DNA of 64,000 nt from JBFMDN01 sp040753915 (lineage in GTDB: Bacteria; Desulfobacterota; Desulfomonilia; Desulfomonilales; Desulfomonilaceae), in contig JBFMDN010000006.1 in the NCBI GenBank assembly GCA_040753915.1, forward strand, positions 62,001 to 126,000, read 5' to 3'. Position numbers and translations under genes: made by a program. This document shows positions 35,556-44,104 of the stretch, piece after piece. Every line of letters starts with the position of its first letter. Position 1 is the stretch's first letter. Under the pieces are notes generated by a model, which was not told where the DNA came from, did no database searches, and worked only from the letters and a program-made list of their open reading frames with translations.

Positions 35556-36608
35556 ATGATTCGCCTGCTTTTGATGCTTGTATTCATGATCGCGTTGATC
35601 GCCTGTTCCGAAAAGCCATCGGAAGAAGACGCCCATCATCATGCTCGTAGGGGATTCAGAAACGTGGACTCAAATCCAGACACGGGCCTCTGGGGGTTTC
35701 TCAAATGGCGATGGGAGCGTATGGTGAAGGACTTTCCGGATCCGACGTCCTATTCGTTTCCCATGGCAGAAAACGATCCGATTTTTCTGCGATCCAACAG
35801 AACACAGACCACCCTTACGTGGATCGGGCACGCTACTGTTCTGCTTCAGGTTCGAGGCAGGAACGTATTGACTGATCCGCACTTCTCGAAACGGGCTTCT
35901 CCCGTGCAATGGGTAGGTCCGAAACGGGTGGTTCCACCAGGATTGGCCCCCCAAGATCTCCCAGCCATCCACGCGGTACTCATATCCCACGATCATTATG
36001 ACTCACTTGATGGCCCGAGCATAAGAATGCTATTGAGACGGGAGGGAGGAAAGGAAACAACCTTCTTTGTGCCTCTGGGCTTGGCCGACTGGTTTCGCGA
36101 CGCGGGAGCGGTACGGATCGTGGAGCTTGACTGGTGGCAAAGCCATGCAGCGGGCGGTCTTCGCTTTACGGCGGTTCCTGTCCACCATTGGAGCAAACGC
36201 GGGCTCATCGGGCGCAACAGGACACTTTGGGCAGGATGGGTTGTGGAAGCCCCGAATTTCAAGTTCTTCTTTGCTGGCGACTCCGGATACAAACCGGTCT
36301 TTCAGGAGATTGGTCGCAGATTGGGCCCGTTTGACCTCGCTGCCATTCCCATAGGTGCATACGAACCGCGATGGTTCATGAAGTACCATCACATGTCTCC
36401 CGAAGAGGCCGTCAAGGTCCACCGAGACGTGAAGGCCAAGCGGTCCGTGGCCATTCATTGGGGTACGTTCATGCTTACCGATGAGCCGCTTGACGAGCCC
36501 CCCAGAAGGTTGCGTGAAGCTCTGAGGGAGATGGAGATCCCAAACGACGAATTCGTCGCTCTCAAGCACGGAGAAACGATCATTTTGGACCCCGAGCCAG
36601 GCTCCTAG
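35556..36608 (+). CDS. Lipoprotein metallo-beta-lactamase-fold hydrolase (NAPE-PLD-like)
   Basis: 350 residues. A lipobox (LIALIAC, lipidated Cys17) predicts an exported lipoprotein. The metallo-beta-lactamase fold begins at LTWIGHATVLLQVRGRNVLTDPHFSKRASP (about 87-116). The metal motif is SHDHYDSLD (His145, His147, Asp149). Further ligands are expected in PVHHWSKRG, FFAGDSGY and AIHWGTF. This arrangement is that of the N-acyl-phosphatidylethanolamine phospholipase D-like/UlaG-like group, so a phospholipid or amide substrate is plausible. The ATG at 35556 is chosen because it begins the signal sequence. The stop codon lies inside a repeat end. Confidence 0.88.
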   Translation: MIRLLLMLVFMIALIACSEKPSEEDAHHHARRGFRNVDSNPDTGLWGFLKWRWERMVKDFPDPTSYSFPMAENDPIFLRSNRTQTTLTWIGHATVLLQVRGRNVLTDPHFSKRASPVQWVGPKRVVPPGLAPQDLPAIHAVLISHDHYDSLDGPSIRMLLRREGGKETTFFVPLGLADWFRDAGAVRIVELDWWQSHAAGGLRFTAVPVHHWSKRGLIGRNRTLWAGWVVEAPNFKFFFAGDSGYKPVFQEIGRRLGPFDLAAIPIGAYEPRWFMKYHHMSPEEAVKVHRDVKAKRSVAIHWGTFMLTDEPLDEPPRRLREALREMEIPNDEFVALKHGETIILDPEPGS

Positions 36609-36762
36609 TACATTGTTCCCTAAAGCGATCACGTATTCCGAACCGGCAGCCCCCCTCTGATCCCCCCGTTAACGGGGGGAAGGACTCCCTCGCCGTTAAC
36701 GGGGAGGGTTGGGGTGGGGGCTCTTGATTCGGTACCGAACTTATGAAGGGCAGTACCTAGTA
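36606..36762. repeat. Family D/G element, intact copy behind a stop codon
   Basis: The element begins with the TAG stop codon of the preceding gene (TAGTACATTGTTCCCTAAAG) and ends with an inverted counterpart near GAAGGGCAGTACCTAGTA (about 36745-36762). The core holds CCCCCCGTTAACGGGGGG and CCGTTAACGGGG hairpins. It serves as the empty-site reference for the insertion at 28.2 kb. From 36763 to 36917 only the topoisomerase leader is seen. Confidence 0.65.
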
Positions 36763-36917
36763 CCCCGGATCGGTCGGTCTCTCCCAGAGCAGGCGCGTTT
36801 TTTTCTTGCCATTGGCCGAGACTACGTTATGTTGTGGCCCCGTGTTGAGCTGTAGGAACATATCGCGATCGTGTCCACTCCAAGGGTACAGGCGCCAACA
36901 GGAAAAGAGACGGGATA

Positions 36918-39278
36918 GTGCAGAGCTGGAAATCCGACAAATATATTGAAACGTCGATCCATCACGAGGTGGAAAAGCGGTACCTGGCATACGCGCTTTC
37001 CACGATTGTGTCCCGAGCCCTGCCCGATGTTCGTGATGGGCTCAAGCCAGTGCACAGGCGGATTCTCTATGCCATGCACGGCATGCGGCTTGCCGATACG
37101 GCCAAAATGCGAAAATCCGCTGCAGTAGTGGGTGAGGTGATCGGAAAGTTTCACCCCCACGGCGACCAGGCGGCGTACGATGCTCTCGTACGGATGGCGC
37201 AGGACTTCAGCCTTCGGTACCCCCTCATCGAAGGAAGTGGTAATTTCGGTTCGATCGATGGGGATTCCCCGGCAGCCATGAGGTACACGGAGACACGGCT
37301 GAGCAGTTTCGCCGGCCTTATGCTCAGGGAAATCGATCAGGGAACGACTCAGTTCTACCCCACGTACGATGCTATGGGCGAAGAGCCCGATGTGCTGCCC
37401 ACCGCTATTCCCAACCTCCTGCTTAACGGCTCCTCGGGGATAGCTGTGGGCATGAGCTGCTCATTTCCTCCGCACAATCTCCGTGAAGTGATCGGCGCAT
37501 GCAGAGCTGCCATCAAAAAGCCGGACCTGGATACTGCCGCATTGCTCACGTACATAAAGGGGCCTGATTTTCCCACCGGAGGGGAGATTGTCGATAGCAC
37601 GGAGAGATTGATTGAGCTTTACACGTCAGGGCACGGTTCTGTGGTGGTGCGAGGCACGTACAGCGTGGAAAAGCACGGACGGGGAAAAACCAATCTGATC
37701 CTGACCTCCATCCCCTACTCGGTCAACAAGTCCAGACTGATCGAGCGAATCGCGCAGCTCATCAGGGACAAGAAGCTCAAACAGGTCTACGACATTCGCG
37801 ACGAGAGCACTGCGGATGTGAGAATTGTCCTCGAGCTCAAGGGTTCGGACGTGCGCCCTGAATCCGTCATGGCATTCCTGTACAAGCACACGGATCTTCA
37901 GATAAACTTTCCTTTGAACTTCATCGCTATTACTCCCGAAGGCGTTCCGGATCGTCACAGCCTGGCCCGAATCGTCCGCTACTTCCTTGACTTCCGGTAC
38001 GACAAGACAGTGCTTCGCCTCCGGCATCGGCTTGAGATCCTCCAAAAGAGAATCCACATTTTGGATGGCTTTCGCGTCCTGTTTGACGACCTGGACGAGG
38101 CACTGAGAATCATTCGGTCGGCCAAGAACAAGCAGGAAGCCGCGGACGGACTGAAGGCCCACTTCACGCTGGATGACGAGCAGGTGGACGCAATACTGGA
38201 GATGCGCCTGTACCGACTCGTGGGACTGGAAATTGGGAAACTCCTGGACGAATTGGCGGAAAAAAAGAGGGAAGCGGCGAGCATCGTGAGGGATCTTGCG
38301 AGTCCCGAGCGCTTATGGAACATCGTGGATGCTGAATTGGCGGAGATCTCCCGGAAGTTCGGCGATGCACGGCGCACCAAGATGGTGGAAATGCACAACG
38401 CTCCCGCGCTGGAATACGATCCTGAAGAATTCGTCGAGCATGAGGACACCACCGTAATTCTCTCGCGGCAGGGCTGGATAAGGCGCATGAAGACAGAGGT
38501 CCTTGATCCCTCTTCCCTCAAATTCCGGGACGACGACACACTCTTCGCCATGGTCAGAGTGAATACCGGCCGCACTCTTGCGATTTTCACCAACCTGGGA
38601 AAGGTCTACGTGATCAAGGCCATGGATGTCCCTGCAACAACTGGCTTCGGGGAACCTCTGGGGAACCTCTTTTCCATTGAGGACGGGGAGACTGTGGCAG
38701 GGTTCATTGCTCCCGATCCGGTCCAGGCCGAGTCGGTATCGGAACCGGCAGCAGCGGCTGCCGATGAGGACGAGGCAAGTCAACAGACCCTATTTGAAGT
38801 GCTTCGAACGCCGGAGGAGCCAGCCCATCCGACGGGCCCGACCGTCCCGAGCCGCGGTGTGGTCCTGACAAGACACGGCAAGGGGTTCAGGTTCGAGTAC
38901 GATCTCCTCCGGGAGCCTTCAAAACGTGCCGGTCGTAGATTTGTGATTCTTGCCTCCGGCGACGAGGTTCTCGCCGTGAAGCCTGAAGAGGGGTCACTCG
39001 CCGCTGTAGCCTCGGAAGACGGCAACATCCTTATCTTTCCGGTCGACCAAGTTCCGGTGCTCACCGGACCGGGCCAGGGGGTCCGTATGGTCAAAATGAA
39101 GAAAGGGGTGTACGCGACAGCCCTTGCAATCGCGGACGCAGACAGCAGCCTCCGGATTGTTACGCGACGGGGCAGAACCAAGATTTTAGCGGTCTCCGGC
39201 TTGCGGCCGGCCAATAGGGCGGGGCAAGGAAAAAATCAGTGTTCGGGCATAGTGGCCATGGAACGGGTGACTGAGTAA
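36918..39278 (+). CDS. parC: Type IIA DNA topoisomerase subunit A (topoisomerase IV, ParC/GyrA-like)
   Basis: DNA breakage-reunion subunit, 786 residues, starting with a GTG. The active-site tyrosine is Tyr123 (AAMRYTETRLSS) with Arg122. The quinolone-resistance region reads HPHGDQAAYDALVRMAQDF (79-97), so the position equal to E. coli GyrA Ser83 is a glutamine. The C-terminal beta-pinwheel (from about 500) is short and lacks an obvious GyrA-box (QRRGGKG), which favours ParC over GyrA. An Ala/Glu-rich insertion (SEPAAAAADEDEASQQ) interrupts it near 610. The partner gene follows after 5 bases. Order A then B is the reverse of the common one. Confidence 0.9.
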   Translation: MQSWKSDKYIETSIHHEVEKRYLAYALSTIVSRALPDVRDGLKPVHRRILYAMHGMRLADTAKMRKSAAVVGEVIGKFHPHGDQAAYDALVRMAQDFSLRYPLIEGSGNFGSIDGDSPAAMRYTETRLSSFAGLMLREIDQGTTQFYPTYDAMGEEPDVLPTAIPNLLLNGSSGIAVGMSCSFPPHNLREVIGACRAAIKKPDLDTAALLTYIKGPDFPTGGEIVDSTERLIELYTSGHGSVVVRGTYSVEKHGRGKTNLILTSIPYSVNKSRLIERIAQLIRDKKLKQVYDIRDESTADVRIVLELKGSDVRPESVMAFLYKHTDLQINFPLNFIAITPEGVPDRHSLARIVRYFLDFRYDKTVLRLRHRLEILQKRIHILDGFRVLFDDLDEALRIIRSAKNKQEAADGLKAHFTLDDEQVDAILEMRLYRLVGLEIGKLLDELAEKKREAASIVRDLASPERLWNIVDAELAEISRKFGDARRTKMVEMHNAPALEYDPEEFVEHEDTTVILSRQGWIRRMKTEVLDPSSLKFRDDDTLFAMVRVNTGRTLAIFTNLGKVYVIKAMDVPATTGFGEPLGNLFSIEDGETVAGFIAPDPVQAESVSEPAAAAADEDEASQQTLFEVLRTPEEPAHPTGPTVPSRGVVLTRHGKGFRFEYDLLREPSKRAGRRFVILASGDEVLAVKPEEGSLAAVASEDGNILIFPVDQVPVLTGPGQGVRMVKMKKGVYATALAIADADSSLRIVTRRGRTKILAVSGLRPANRAGQGKNQCSGIVAMERVTE

Positions 39279-39283
39279 GGGTT

Positions 39284-41188
39284 ATGAGTGATTCGTATAC
39301 GGTTGACGATATTCAAGTGTTACAGGGTCTGCAAGCCGTACGCAAAAGGCCGGGAATGTACATCGGCGGAACGGGATCGCAGGGTCTGCACCAGTTGGTA
39401 TGGGAAATCCTCGACAACAGCGTTGATGAAGCGCTTAATGGTCACTGCACCTCCATCCGCGTCGAGCTCCACTCTGACGGAAGCATATCCGTGGAAGACA
39501 CGGGTCGCGGCATGCCTGTGGAAAAACATCCTACCACCGGAAAAAACACGGTTGAAACAATTTTTTGCAATCTCCATGCGGGCGGTAAGTTTGACGACGA
39601 CGTGTACAAGGTTGCGGGAGGCCTTCACGGGGTAGGGGCTGCTGTGGTAAACGCGCTTAGCGAGCACATGACCGTGGAAGTCAAACGCAACGGCTTTCTC
39701 CATATCCAGGAGTTTTCTCGTGGAGAGGCTGTGAGCAGCCTTCGCAAGGTTCGACCCGTGCAGGGAACGGGCACGAAAGTCACCTTCAAGCCGGATCCCG
39801 AGATATTCTCTGAGCGGAGGTTTTCTAAAGAGCTCGTACGTGAGAGACTGGAAACAAAAGCATTCCTCATTGCTGGCCTGAAGATAAGCTTCATTGTCGA
39901 GGCGGACGGCACAGCGGAAGAATTTGTCTATCCCGAGGGTATCACGGACTTTCTCAAGAGCCTTCTCCGTGGTCGGGAGGTAGTGGACGCTCACCCGTTC
40001 CATTACAGCTATGACAACGGCTTGCGGCTGGAAGTAGCGATGGCGTGGACCACTGACACTTCCACACGAATCCTTTCCTTTGTGAATTCGATCCCAACCC
40101 CTGGGGGAGGTACGCACGAAACCGCGTTTCGGAACGGGGTGACCCGCGCGCTGCGCGGCTATGTGGAGAAACGGAATGGCCTTCCCAAGGGGGTTAAAGG
40201 CATTACAGCGGAAGACGTTCGAGAAGGATTGGTAGCAGTAGTCTCGGTCTACCTTTCCGGCAACCTGGAATTTCAAGGGCAGACCAAAGAGAGGCTGAAC
40301 AGCGGCGCTGCTCAGCAGGTGGAGCCTATCATACGGACTGCTTTTGAAACGTGGCTCCATCAGAATCCCACCCAATCAGCGGCTATCACTGCGCGAGTGG
40401 CACTCGCGGCCCAAGCCCGGAGCGCATCACGGGCCGCTCGCGAAGAAGTAACCCGTAAGGCAGCCACGCGCAGGTTGACCCTCCCCGGCAAGTTGGCGGA
40501 CTGCTCATCCCCTTCGCGGGACGATACGGAGCTCTTCATCGTGGAGGGCGACAGTGCGGGAGGCTCCTCCAAGCAAGCCAGGGATCGGAGATTTCAGGCC
40601 GTGCTGCCCGTGAGAGGAAAGATTCTGAACGTCGAGCAAGCTTCTGCAGAGAAGCTCAAGCAGAACAAGGAGATACAAAGCCTCGTCCAGAGCATCGGCA
40701 CGGGAATGGGAAAGACCTTCGATTATTCCCGTCTTCGGTACGGCAAGATCATCATCAATACTGATGCCGATGTGGACGGGCACCACATAGCCACCCTCTT
40801 GCTCACCTTCTTCTACCGATACATGGAGCCTCTTGTCAAACGAGGCCACGTTTATCTCGCGGTCCCCCCGCTATACCGCATACGCATAGGATCGGGAAAG
40901 AAGACCAAGACCGTGTACGTTTATTCCGACGAGGAAAAGGACAAGATACTGAAACAGAAAAACGGCAAGGAAGTGGAGGTGCAGCGATTCAAAGGATTGG
41001 GCGAAATGGATGCCCAGATCCTCAAGAGCACCACCATGGACCCGGGATCGAGGACCATCCTCAAGATAGGCGTCGAAGACCCCGCCCTCACGGACGGCAT
41101 CCTCGACACTCTTATGGGCAAAGACGTGAGGAAACGCTTCATCTTCATCAAAGAGCATGCCCAGCAGATCAAGGATCTCGACATCTGA
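39284..41188 (+). CDS. parE: Type IIA DNA topoisomerase subunit B (topoisomerase IV, ParE/GyrB-like)
   Basis: ATPase subunit, 634 residues, a length typical of ParE or of GyrB lacking an insert. The GHKL ATPase motifs are WEILDNSVDEALNG (44-57), EDTGRGMPV (about 71-79) and GGLHGVGAAVVNALS (about 111-125). The transducer lysine region and the TOPRIM domain follow: FIVEGDSAGGSSKQARDRRFQAVLPVRGK (from about 418) and NTDADVDGHHIATLLLTFF (about 492-510). The C-terminal FKGLGEM is also present. It is cotranscribed with parC and together they would relax and decatenate DNA. Confidence 0.93.
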   Translation: MSDSYTVDDIQVLQGLQAVRKRPGMYIGGTGSQGLHQLVWEILDNSVDEALNGHCTSIRVELHSDGSISVEDTGRGMPVEKHPTTGKNTVETIFCNLHAGGKFDDDVYKVAGGLHGVGAAVVNALSEHMTVEVKRNGFLHIQEFSRGEAVSSLRKVRPVQGTGTKVTFKPDPEIFSERRFSKELVRERLETKAFLIAGLKISFIVEADGTAEEFVYPEGITDFLKSLLRGREVVDAHPFHYSYDNGLRLEVAMAWTTDTSTRILSFVNSIPTPGGGTHETAFRNGVTRALRGYVEKRNGLPKGVKGITAEDVREGLVAVVSVYLSGNLEFQGQTKERLNSGAAQQVEPIIRTAFETWLHQNPTQSAAITARVALAAQARSASRAAREEVTRKAATRRLTLPGKLADCSSPSRDDTELFIVEGDSAGGSSKQARDRRFQAVLPVRGKILNVEQASAEKLKQNKEIQSLVQSIGTGMGKTFDYSRLRYGKIIINTDADVDGHHIATLLLTFFYRYMEPLVKRGHVYLAVPPLYRIRIGSGKKTKTVYVYSDEEKDKILKQKNGKEVEVQRFKGLGEMDAQILKSTTMDPGSRTILKIGVEDPALTDGILDTLMGKDVRKRFIFIKEHAQQIKDLDI

Positions 41189-41477
41189 AAGCGGCTTTCA
41201 TGCGGGACATTAGGCTAGATGCTGCAGTCTTCAAGCCTAACCTGCGCTGGGAAGGTCTCGGAATCGGGCCTTGGCAACATCGTTGATCATTGGGCGGCCT
41301 TGAGACAGCCCGTACCCTACCGAGGGATTTTTTGACACGAATATTCCCTAGCGCCGGCGTCGCGCCGGTCGCCCTGGAGAGTTCTTCGCTCAAAGGACCT
41401 TCCGCCTTCCGAGGCATCGTGTCTTTTCCAATTCCCCAGGACTTCGCGTATCATGGCATATCGAGAAAGCCCTGAGT

Positions 41478-41694
41478 GGTCCGTTTCCCAAATACGGTCA
41501 CGTAATCTACCACGACGTAGGGGCACCCCTTGTGGGTGCTCAGGGCGGGCACAAGGCCCGCCCCTACAGTGCCAACGATGCGCTCACCACGTACCCCGCG
41601 GTGGAGATACAGTACCGTATTTGTGCCGTCGACCACTAACCAAATGGAGAAAGGCCCCTGAATACGCGACCGTATTTGTGCCATAGAACACTAA
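41478..41694. repeat. Family D/G-bounded element containing a family C hairpin
   Basis: Imperfect inverted ends lie at about 41478-41511 (CCCAAATACGGTCACGTAAT) and 41659-41694 (GAATACGCGACCGTATTTGT). The interior carries a family C hairpin at 41517-41567. The right end stops 12 bases before the next gene's ATG. In 41189-41477 I see no gene. Confidence 0.5.
41517..41567. repeat. Family C 51-bp multi-hairpin repeat, copy 1
   Basis: Terminal GTAGGGGC pairs with GCCCCTAC. Inside are GCACCC/GGGTGC and GGGCGGGC/GCCCGCCC hairpins, so a three-way junction can form. Copies occur at 52348-52398 and, interrupted, at 55155-55408. Confidence 0.7.
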
Positions 41695-41706
41695 GGATGA
41701 CGTCCG

Positions 41707-42654
41707 ATGGTGAAGAGCGACGTTGCTTCATGCGATCTGAGCGAGAAACGGGAGTGCACGACAACCGAAAAAACAGTCTTACTCCAAGATGTCGGGCCGA
41801 GAGATGGACTGCAGAATGAATCCGTGGTCCTGTCACCGCCGGAGAGGGTTCAACTGATTGGCGCGCTGGAAGACGCGGGTGTGCAACGCATTCAAATCGG
41901 CTCTTTCGTAAACCCGCGGCTGGTCCCTCAAATGGCTGAAACGGATTCAGTATGGCGGAGCCTGAGGAAAAGAGGATCGACTCGGTACAGCGTTCTCGTG
42001 CTGAACCGACGAGGGCTCGAACAAGCCCTGTCAATCGGACTCCCCCATGTGGAGATTTATGTGTCCGCGTCCGAGACGCACAGCAAGAGGAATTCCGGCG
42101 TCACTGTAGCACGGGCTATCGAAGATGCGATCGGTATGATCGAGTTTGCTCTTGCCGCTGGGGCCACCGTAACGGCCGGAGTTATGTGTGCCTTCGGTTG
42201 CTTCTTCGAAGGAGAGGTTCCTGTTGAGCGGGTAGGCGAGATTGTTGAGGAGTTGAATCAGCCGCTGCCTACAGAGATCGGCCTTGCCGATACCACCGGC
42301 ATGGCCCGGCCGGAAGCAATCAGGGCGCTCATCGATCGCCTCTCTCCCGTGATAATCGGACCGGACCGGTTGACGATCCACCTGCACGACACGCGGGGAC
42401 TGGGGCTGGCGAATCTCGAAGCCGCCCTACAATTGGGGGTCCGGCGTTTCGATACCTCAGTGGGAGGCCTTGGCGGTTGTCCCTTCATTCCGGGCGCGGC
42501 GGGCAACATCGCGACGGAAGCCACGGTGGAATTCCTCCATGCACGGGGCTTCTCCACGGGGATCGATCCCGAAGCAGTCAAGGCTGCAAAGCGCTTCTTA
42601 GAGCTTCACCTGGGACGTAGGTTCGAGCCTGCTAGCACACGAAACGTTCCGTAG
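41707..42654 (+). CDS. Hydroxymethylglutaryl-CoA lyase-like enzyme
   Basis: Aldolase-type TIM barrel of 315 residues in the HMG-CoA lyase family, which cleaves HMG-CoA to acetyl-CoA and acetoacetate in leucine degradation. Seen: the N-terminal catalytic motif DVGPRDGLQNE (about 28-38), the metal-binding HLHDTRG (about 221-227), and the family signature TSVGGLGGCPFIPGAAGNIATE with the loop cysteine. An AAGGATGA site precedes the ATG. No other leucine catabolism gene is adjacent, so the physiological substrate could be a related 3-hydroxy-3-methylacyl-CoA. Confidence 0.9.
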   Translation: MVKSDVASCDLSEKRECTTTEKTVLLQDVGPRDGLQNESVVLSPPERVQLIGALEDAGVQRIQIGSFVNPRLVPQMAETDSVWRSLRKRGSTRYSVLVLNRRGLEQALSIGLPHVEIYVSASETHSKRNSGVTVARAIEDAIGMIEFALAAGATVTAGVMCAFGCFFEGEVPVERVGEIVEELNQPLPTEIGLADTTGMARPEAIRALIDRLSPVIIGPDRLTIHLHDTRGLGLANLEAALQLGVRRFDTSVGGLGGCPFIPGAAGNIATEATVEFLHARGFSTGIDPEAVKAAKRFLELHLGRRFEPASTRNVP

Positions 42655-42841
42655 ATGGACGAACCGGAAAAGAGGAAATGTGCTGCTCGTGCAGACGCAC
42701 GTGCGGAGGGCTTTTCCAGGCAAGAAAGACCGCCCACCGCGCCTCCCGCAAGAAATCTCACTTCGCAAGCGGCTCAGCTCCGTGCTTGCCCGAGCTTGAA
42801 AATATCGGCCGTGCAGCGGACACGGGAACCGGTATCACGAG

Positions 42842-43219
42842 TCAGTAGGGTTCTTCTTCGTCAGAATCCTCGTCCCAGTCTTCTTCGTCCTCATCATCCT
42901 CGTCCTCGTCCCAGTCTTCATCCTCCTCATCGTCCCAATCTTCGTCGTCTTCGTCGTAGTCATCTTCGTCGTCCGGGTCAGATCTCCTCGGGTTCAGCAG
43001 AGCCGAGGCAAGGAGCGACCGTTCTGGGATAGGCGCGTACTGTTCTTCAGTCCGAATGCTGTCTGGCAAGAATTCGCGTACAAGTAGGGACTCGTCACTC
43101 TCCGAGATTCCTGCGATGTCTGTCGACGGCATCCAGAAATGGCTTGTTTGGTCCGTATGGTGCTCTTGCATCAAGGTGGTATTACCCCCATTTAGAATCC
43201 GCCGCGGTCGCGGCCGCAT
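42842..43219 (-). CDS. Small protein with extremely acidic C-terminal tail
   Basis: Up to 125 residues. The N-terminal half has no family I recognise (SDESLLVREFLPDSIRTEEQ). The last 45 residues are almost entirely Asp, Glu and Trp (DPDDEDDYDEDDEDWDDEE and on, ending SDEEEPY), with a Glu/Asp-Asp-Trp spacing that repeats. Such tails can bind basic proteins or metal ions; here that is only a possibility. The start is uncertain: ATG at 43219 or ATG at 43171. The opposite-strand frame over the same DNA has only low-complexity Pro/Arg sequence and is rejected. Confidence 0.55.
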   Translation of the reverse strand: MRPRPRRILNGGNTTLMQEHHTDQTSHFWMPSTDIAGISESDESLLVREFLPDSIRTEEQYAPIPERSLLASALLNPRRSDPDDEDDYDEDDEDWDDEEDEDWDEDEDDEDEEDWDEDSDEEEPY

Positions 43220-43298
43220 TCAAAATCCTATAGCAGGGACCGTCTATTATCAACTGTCCCTCGTATCACGTGGCCGAAGAAATGGGAAGAGGCAATGA

Positions 43299-43423
43299 GG
43301 GCCAGGCCTTGTTTCTTGATAAATCTATGATGACGATGGTCTGTGAATAGGCCACTGCCCTTGGCAAGACCGAGCAGGCGAGTTTAGAAGGTGACAGGAA
43401 GATCAAGAAACAAAGTCTGACCC
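43299..43423. repeat. Family A repeat, short copy 4
   Basis: 125 bases with ends GGCCAGGCCTTGTTTCTTGA (from 43300) and an inverted CAAGAAACAAAGTCTGACC ending at 43422. It is an internally deleted version of the 314-459 bp copies. It ends 10 bases from the nth stop codon. Confidence 0.65.
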
Positions 43424-43432
43424 GTGGTCTGG

Positions 43433-44104
43433 CTACCTGTGACGGGTGACTCCCACCTGTTGGCAATAGGGTCGGATCGCGCATCGGGAACAGAAGGGCG
43501 ATATAGGCTTGCAGATGTTCTGGCCCCAGGCAACTAGCAAGTCATTGTATTCTATCCAGTATTCGGGGGGAAGCTTCCTCCTGAGCTCCATCTCGGTCTG
43601 CTCCGGGGTCTTGGTGCTCACGTAGCCGAGCCGATTACTCACTCGATGCACATGGGTGTCCACACAGATGCCCTGCTTCCCGTATCCGAGGGTGACGACC
43701 AGGTTTGCCGTCTTTCTCCCTACACCAGGAAGCTTCAACAGCTCATCCAAATTGTCGGGAACAGCGCCGCCAAACCTCTCCAAGATATCGGCTGCCACCT
43801 CCTTTAGCCGCCGCGCCTTCGTCTTATAGAAGCCAACGGGAAAGATGAGCCGGGCAATCTCCTCTTCAGGCAATTCCAGGATTTCCCTCGGAGTTCTTGC
43901 AACGTGGAACAAGCGGCGCGAAGCCGCTCTGGTTACGTCATCCTTGGTGCGCAAGGATAGTATCGTGGAAATCAGTATCTCAAAAGGATCCCGACGCGTG
44001 CGCGAAATTTCAGTCACGATGGGCTCAGTGAGAGACCGAACTTCTTCCCGCAGGATCCGCACGATCTCGTGGATGGGGCTTCGAGTGGCCTCCTTGCGCT
44101 TCAT
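43433..44104 (-). CDS. nth: Endonuclease III
   Basis: Base excision repair DNA glycosylase/AP lyase for oxidised pyrimidines, 223 residues. The helix-hairpin-helix LPGVGRKTANLVV is at 125-137 with catalytic Lys131, and catalytic Asp149 lies in VDTHVHRVSNRLG. The 4Fe-4S cluster ligands are Cys198-x6-Cys205-x2-Cys208-x5-Cys214, exactly the EndoIII spacing. Its ATG overlaps the trpS stop codon by one base (TGATG), so the two genes are coupled. Confidence 0.95.
   Translation of the reverse strand: MKRKEATRSPIHEIVRILREEVRSLTEPIVTEISRTRRDPFEILISTILSLRTKDDVTRAASRRLFHVARTPREILELPEEEIARLIFPVGFYKTKARRLKEVAADILERFGGAVPDNLDELLKLPGVGRKTANLVVTLGYGKQGICVDTHVHRVSNRLGYVSTKTPEQTEMELRRKLPPEYWIEYNDLLVAWGQNICKPISPFCSRCAIRPYCQQVGVTRHR

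Noticed and set aside
39320..40375. 351-codon minus-strand open frame over parE
   Set aside because: Completely covered by the conserved topoisomerase frame on the other strand and without recognisable motifs.
41517..41567. Family C hairpins read as intrinsic terminators
   Set aside because: No T-tract follows on either strand and the sequence is repeated almost exactly elsewhere, so a repeat element is the better description.
42655..43032. 125-codon plus-strand open frame after the HMG-CoA-lyase-like gene
   Set aside because: Its Pro/Arg/Leu/His tail is the reverse reading of the acidic-tail coding sequence; the minus-strand frame is the better candidate.
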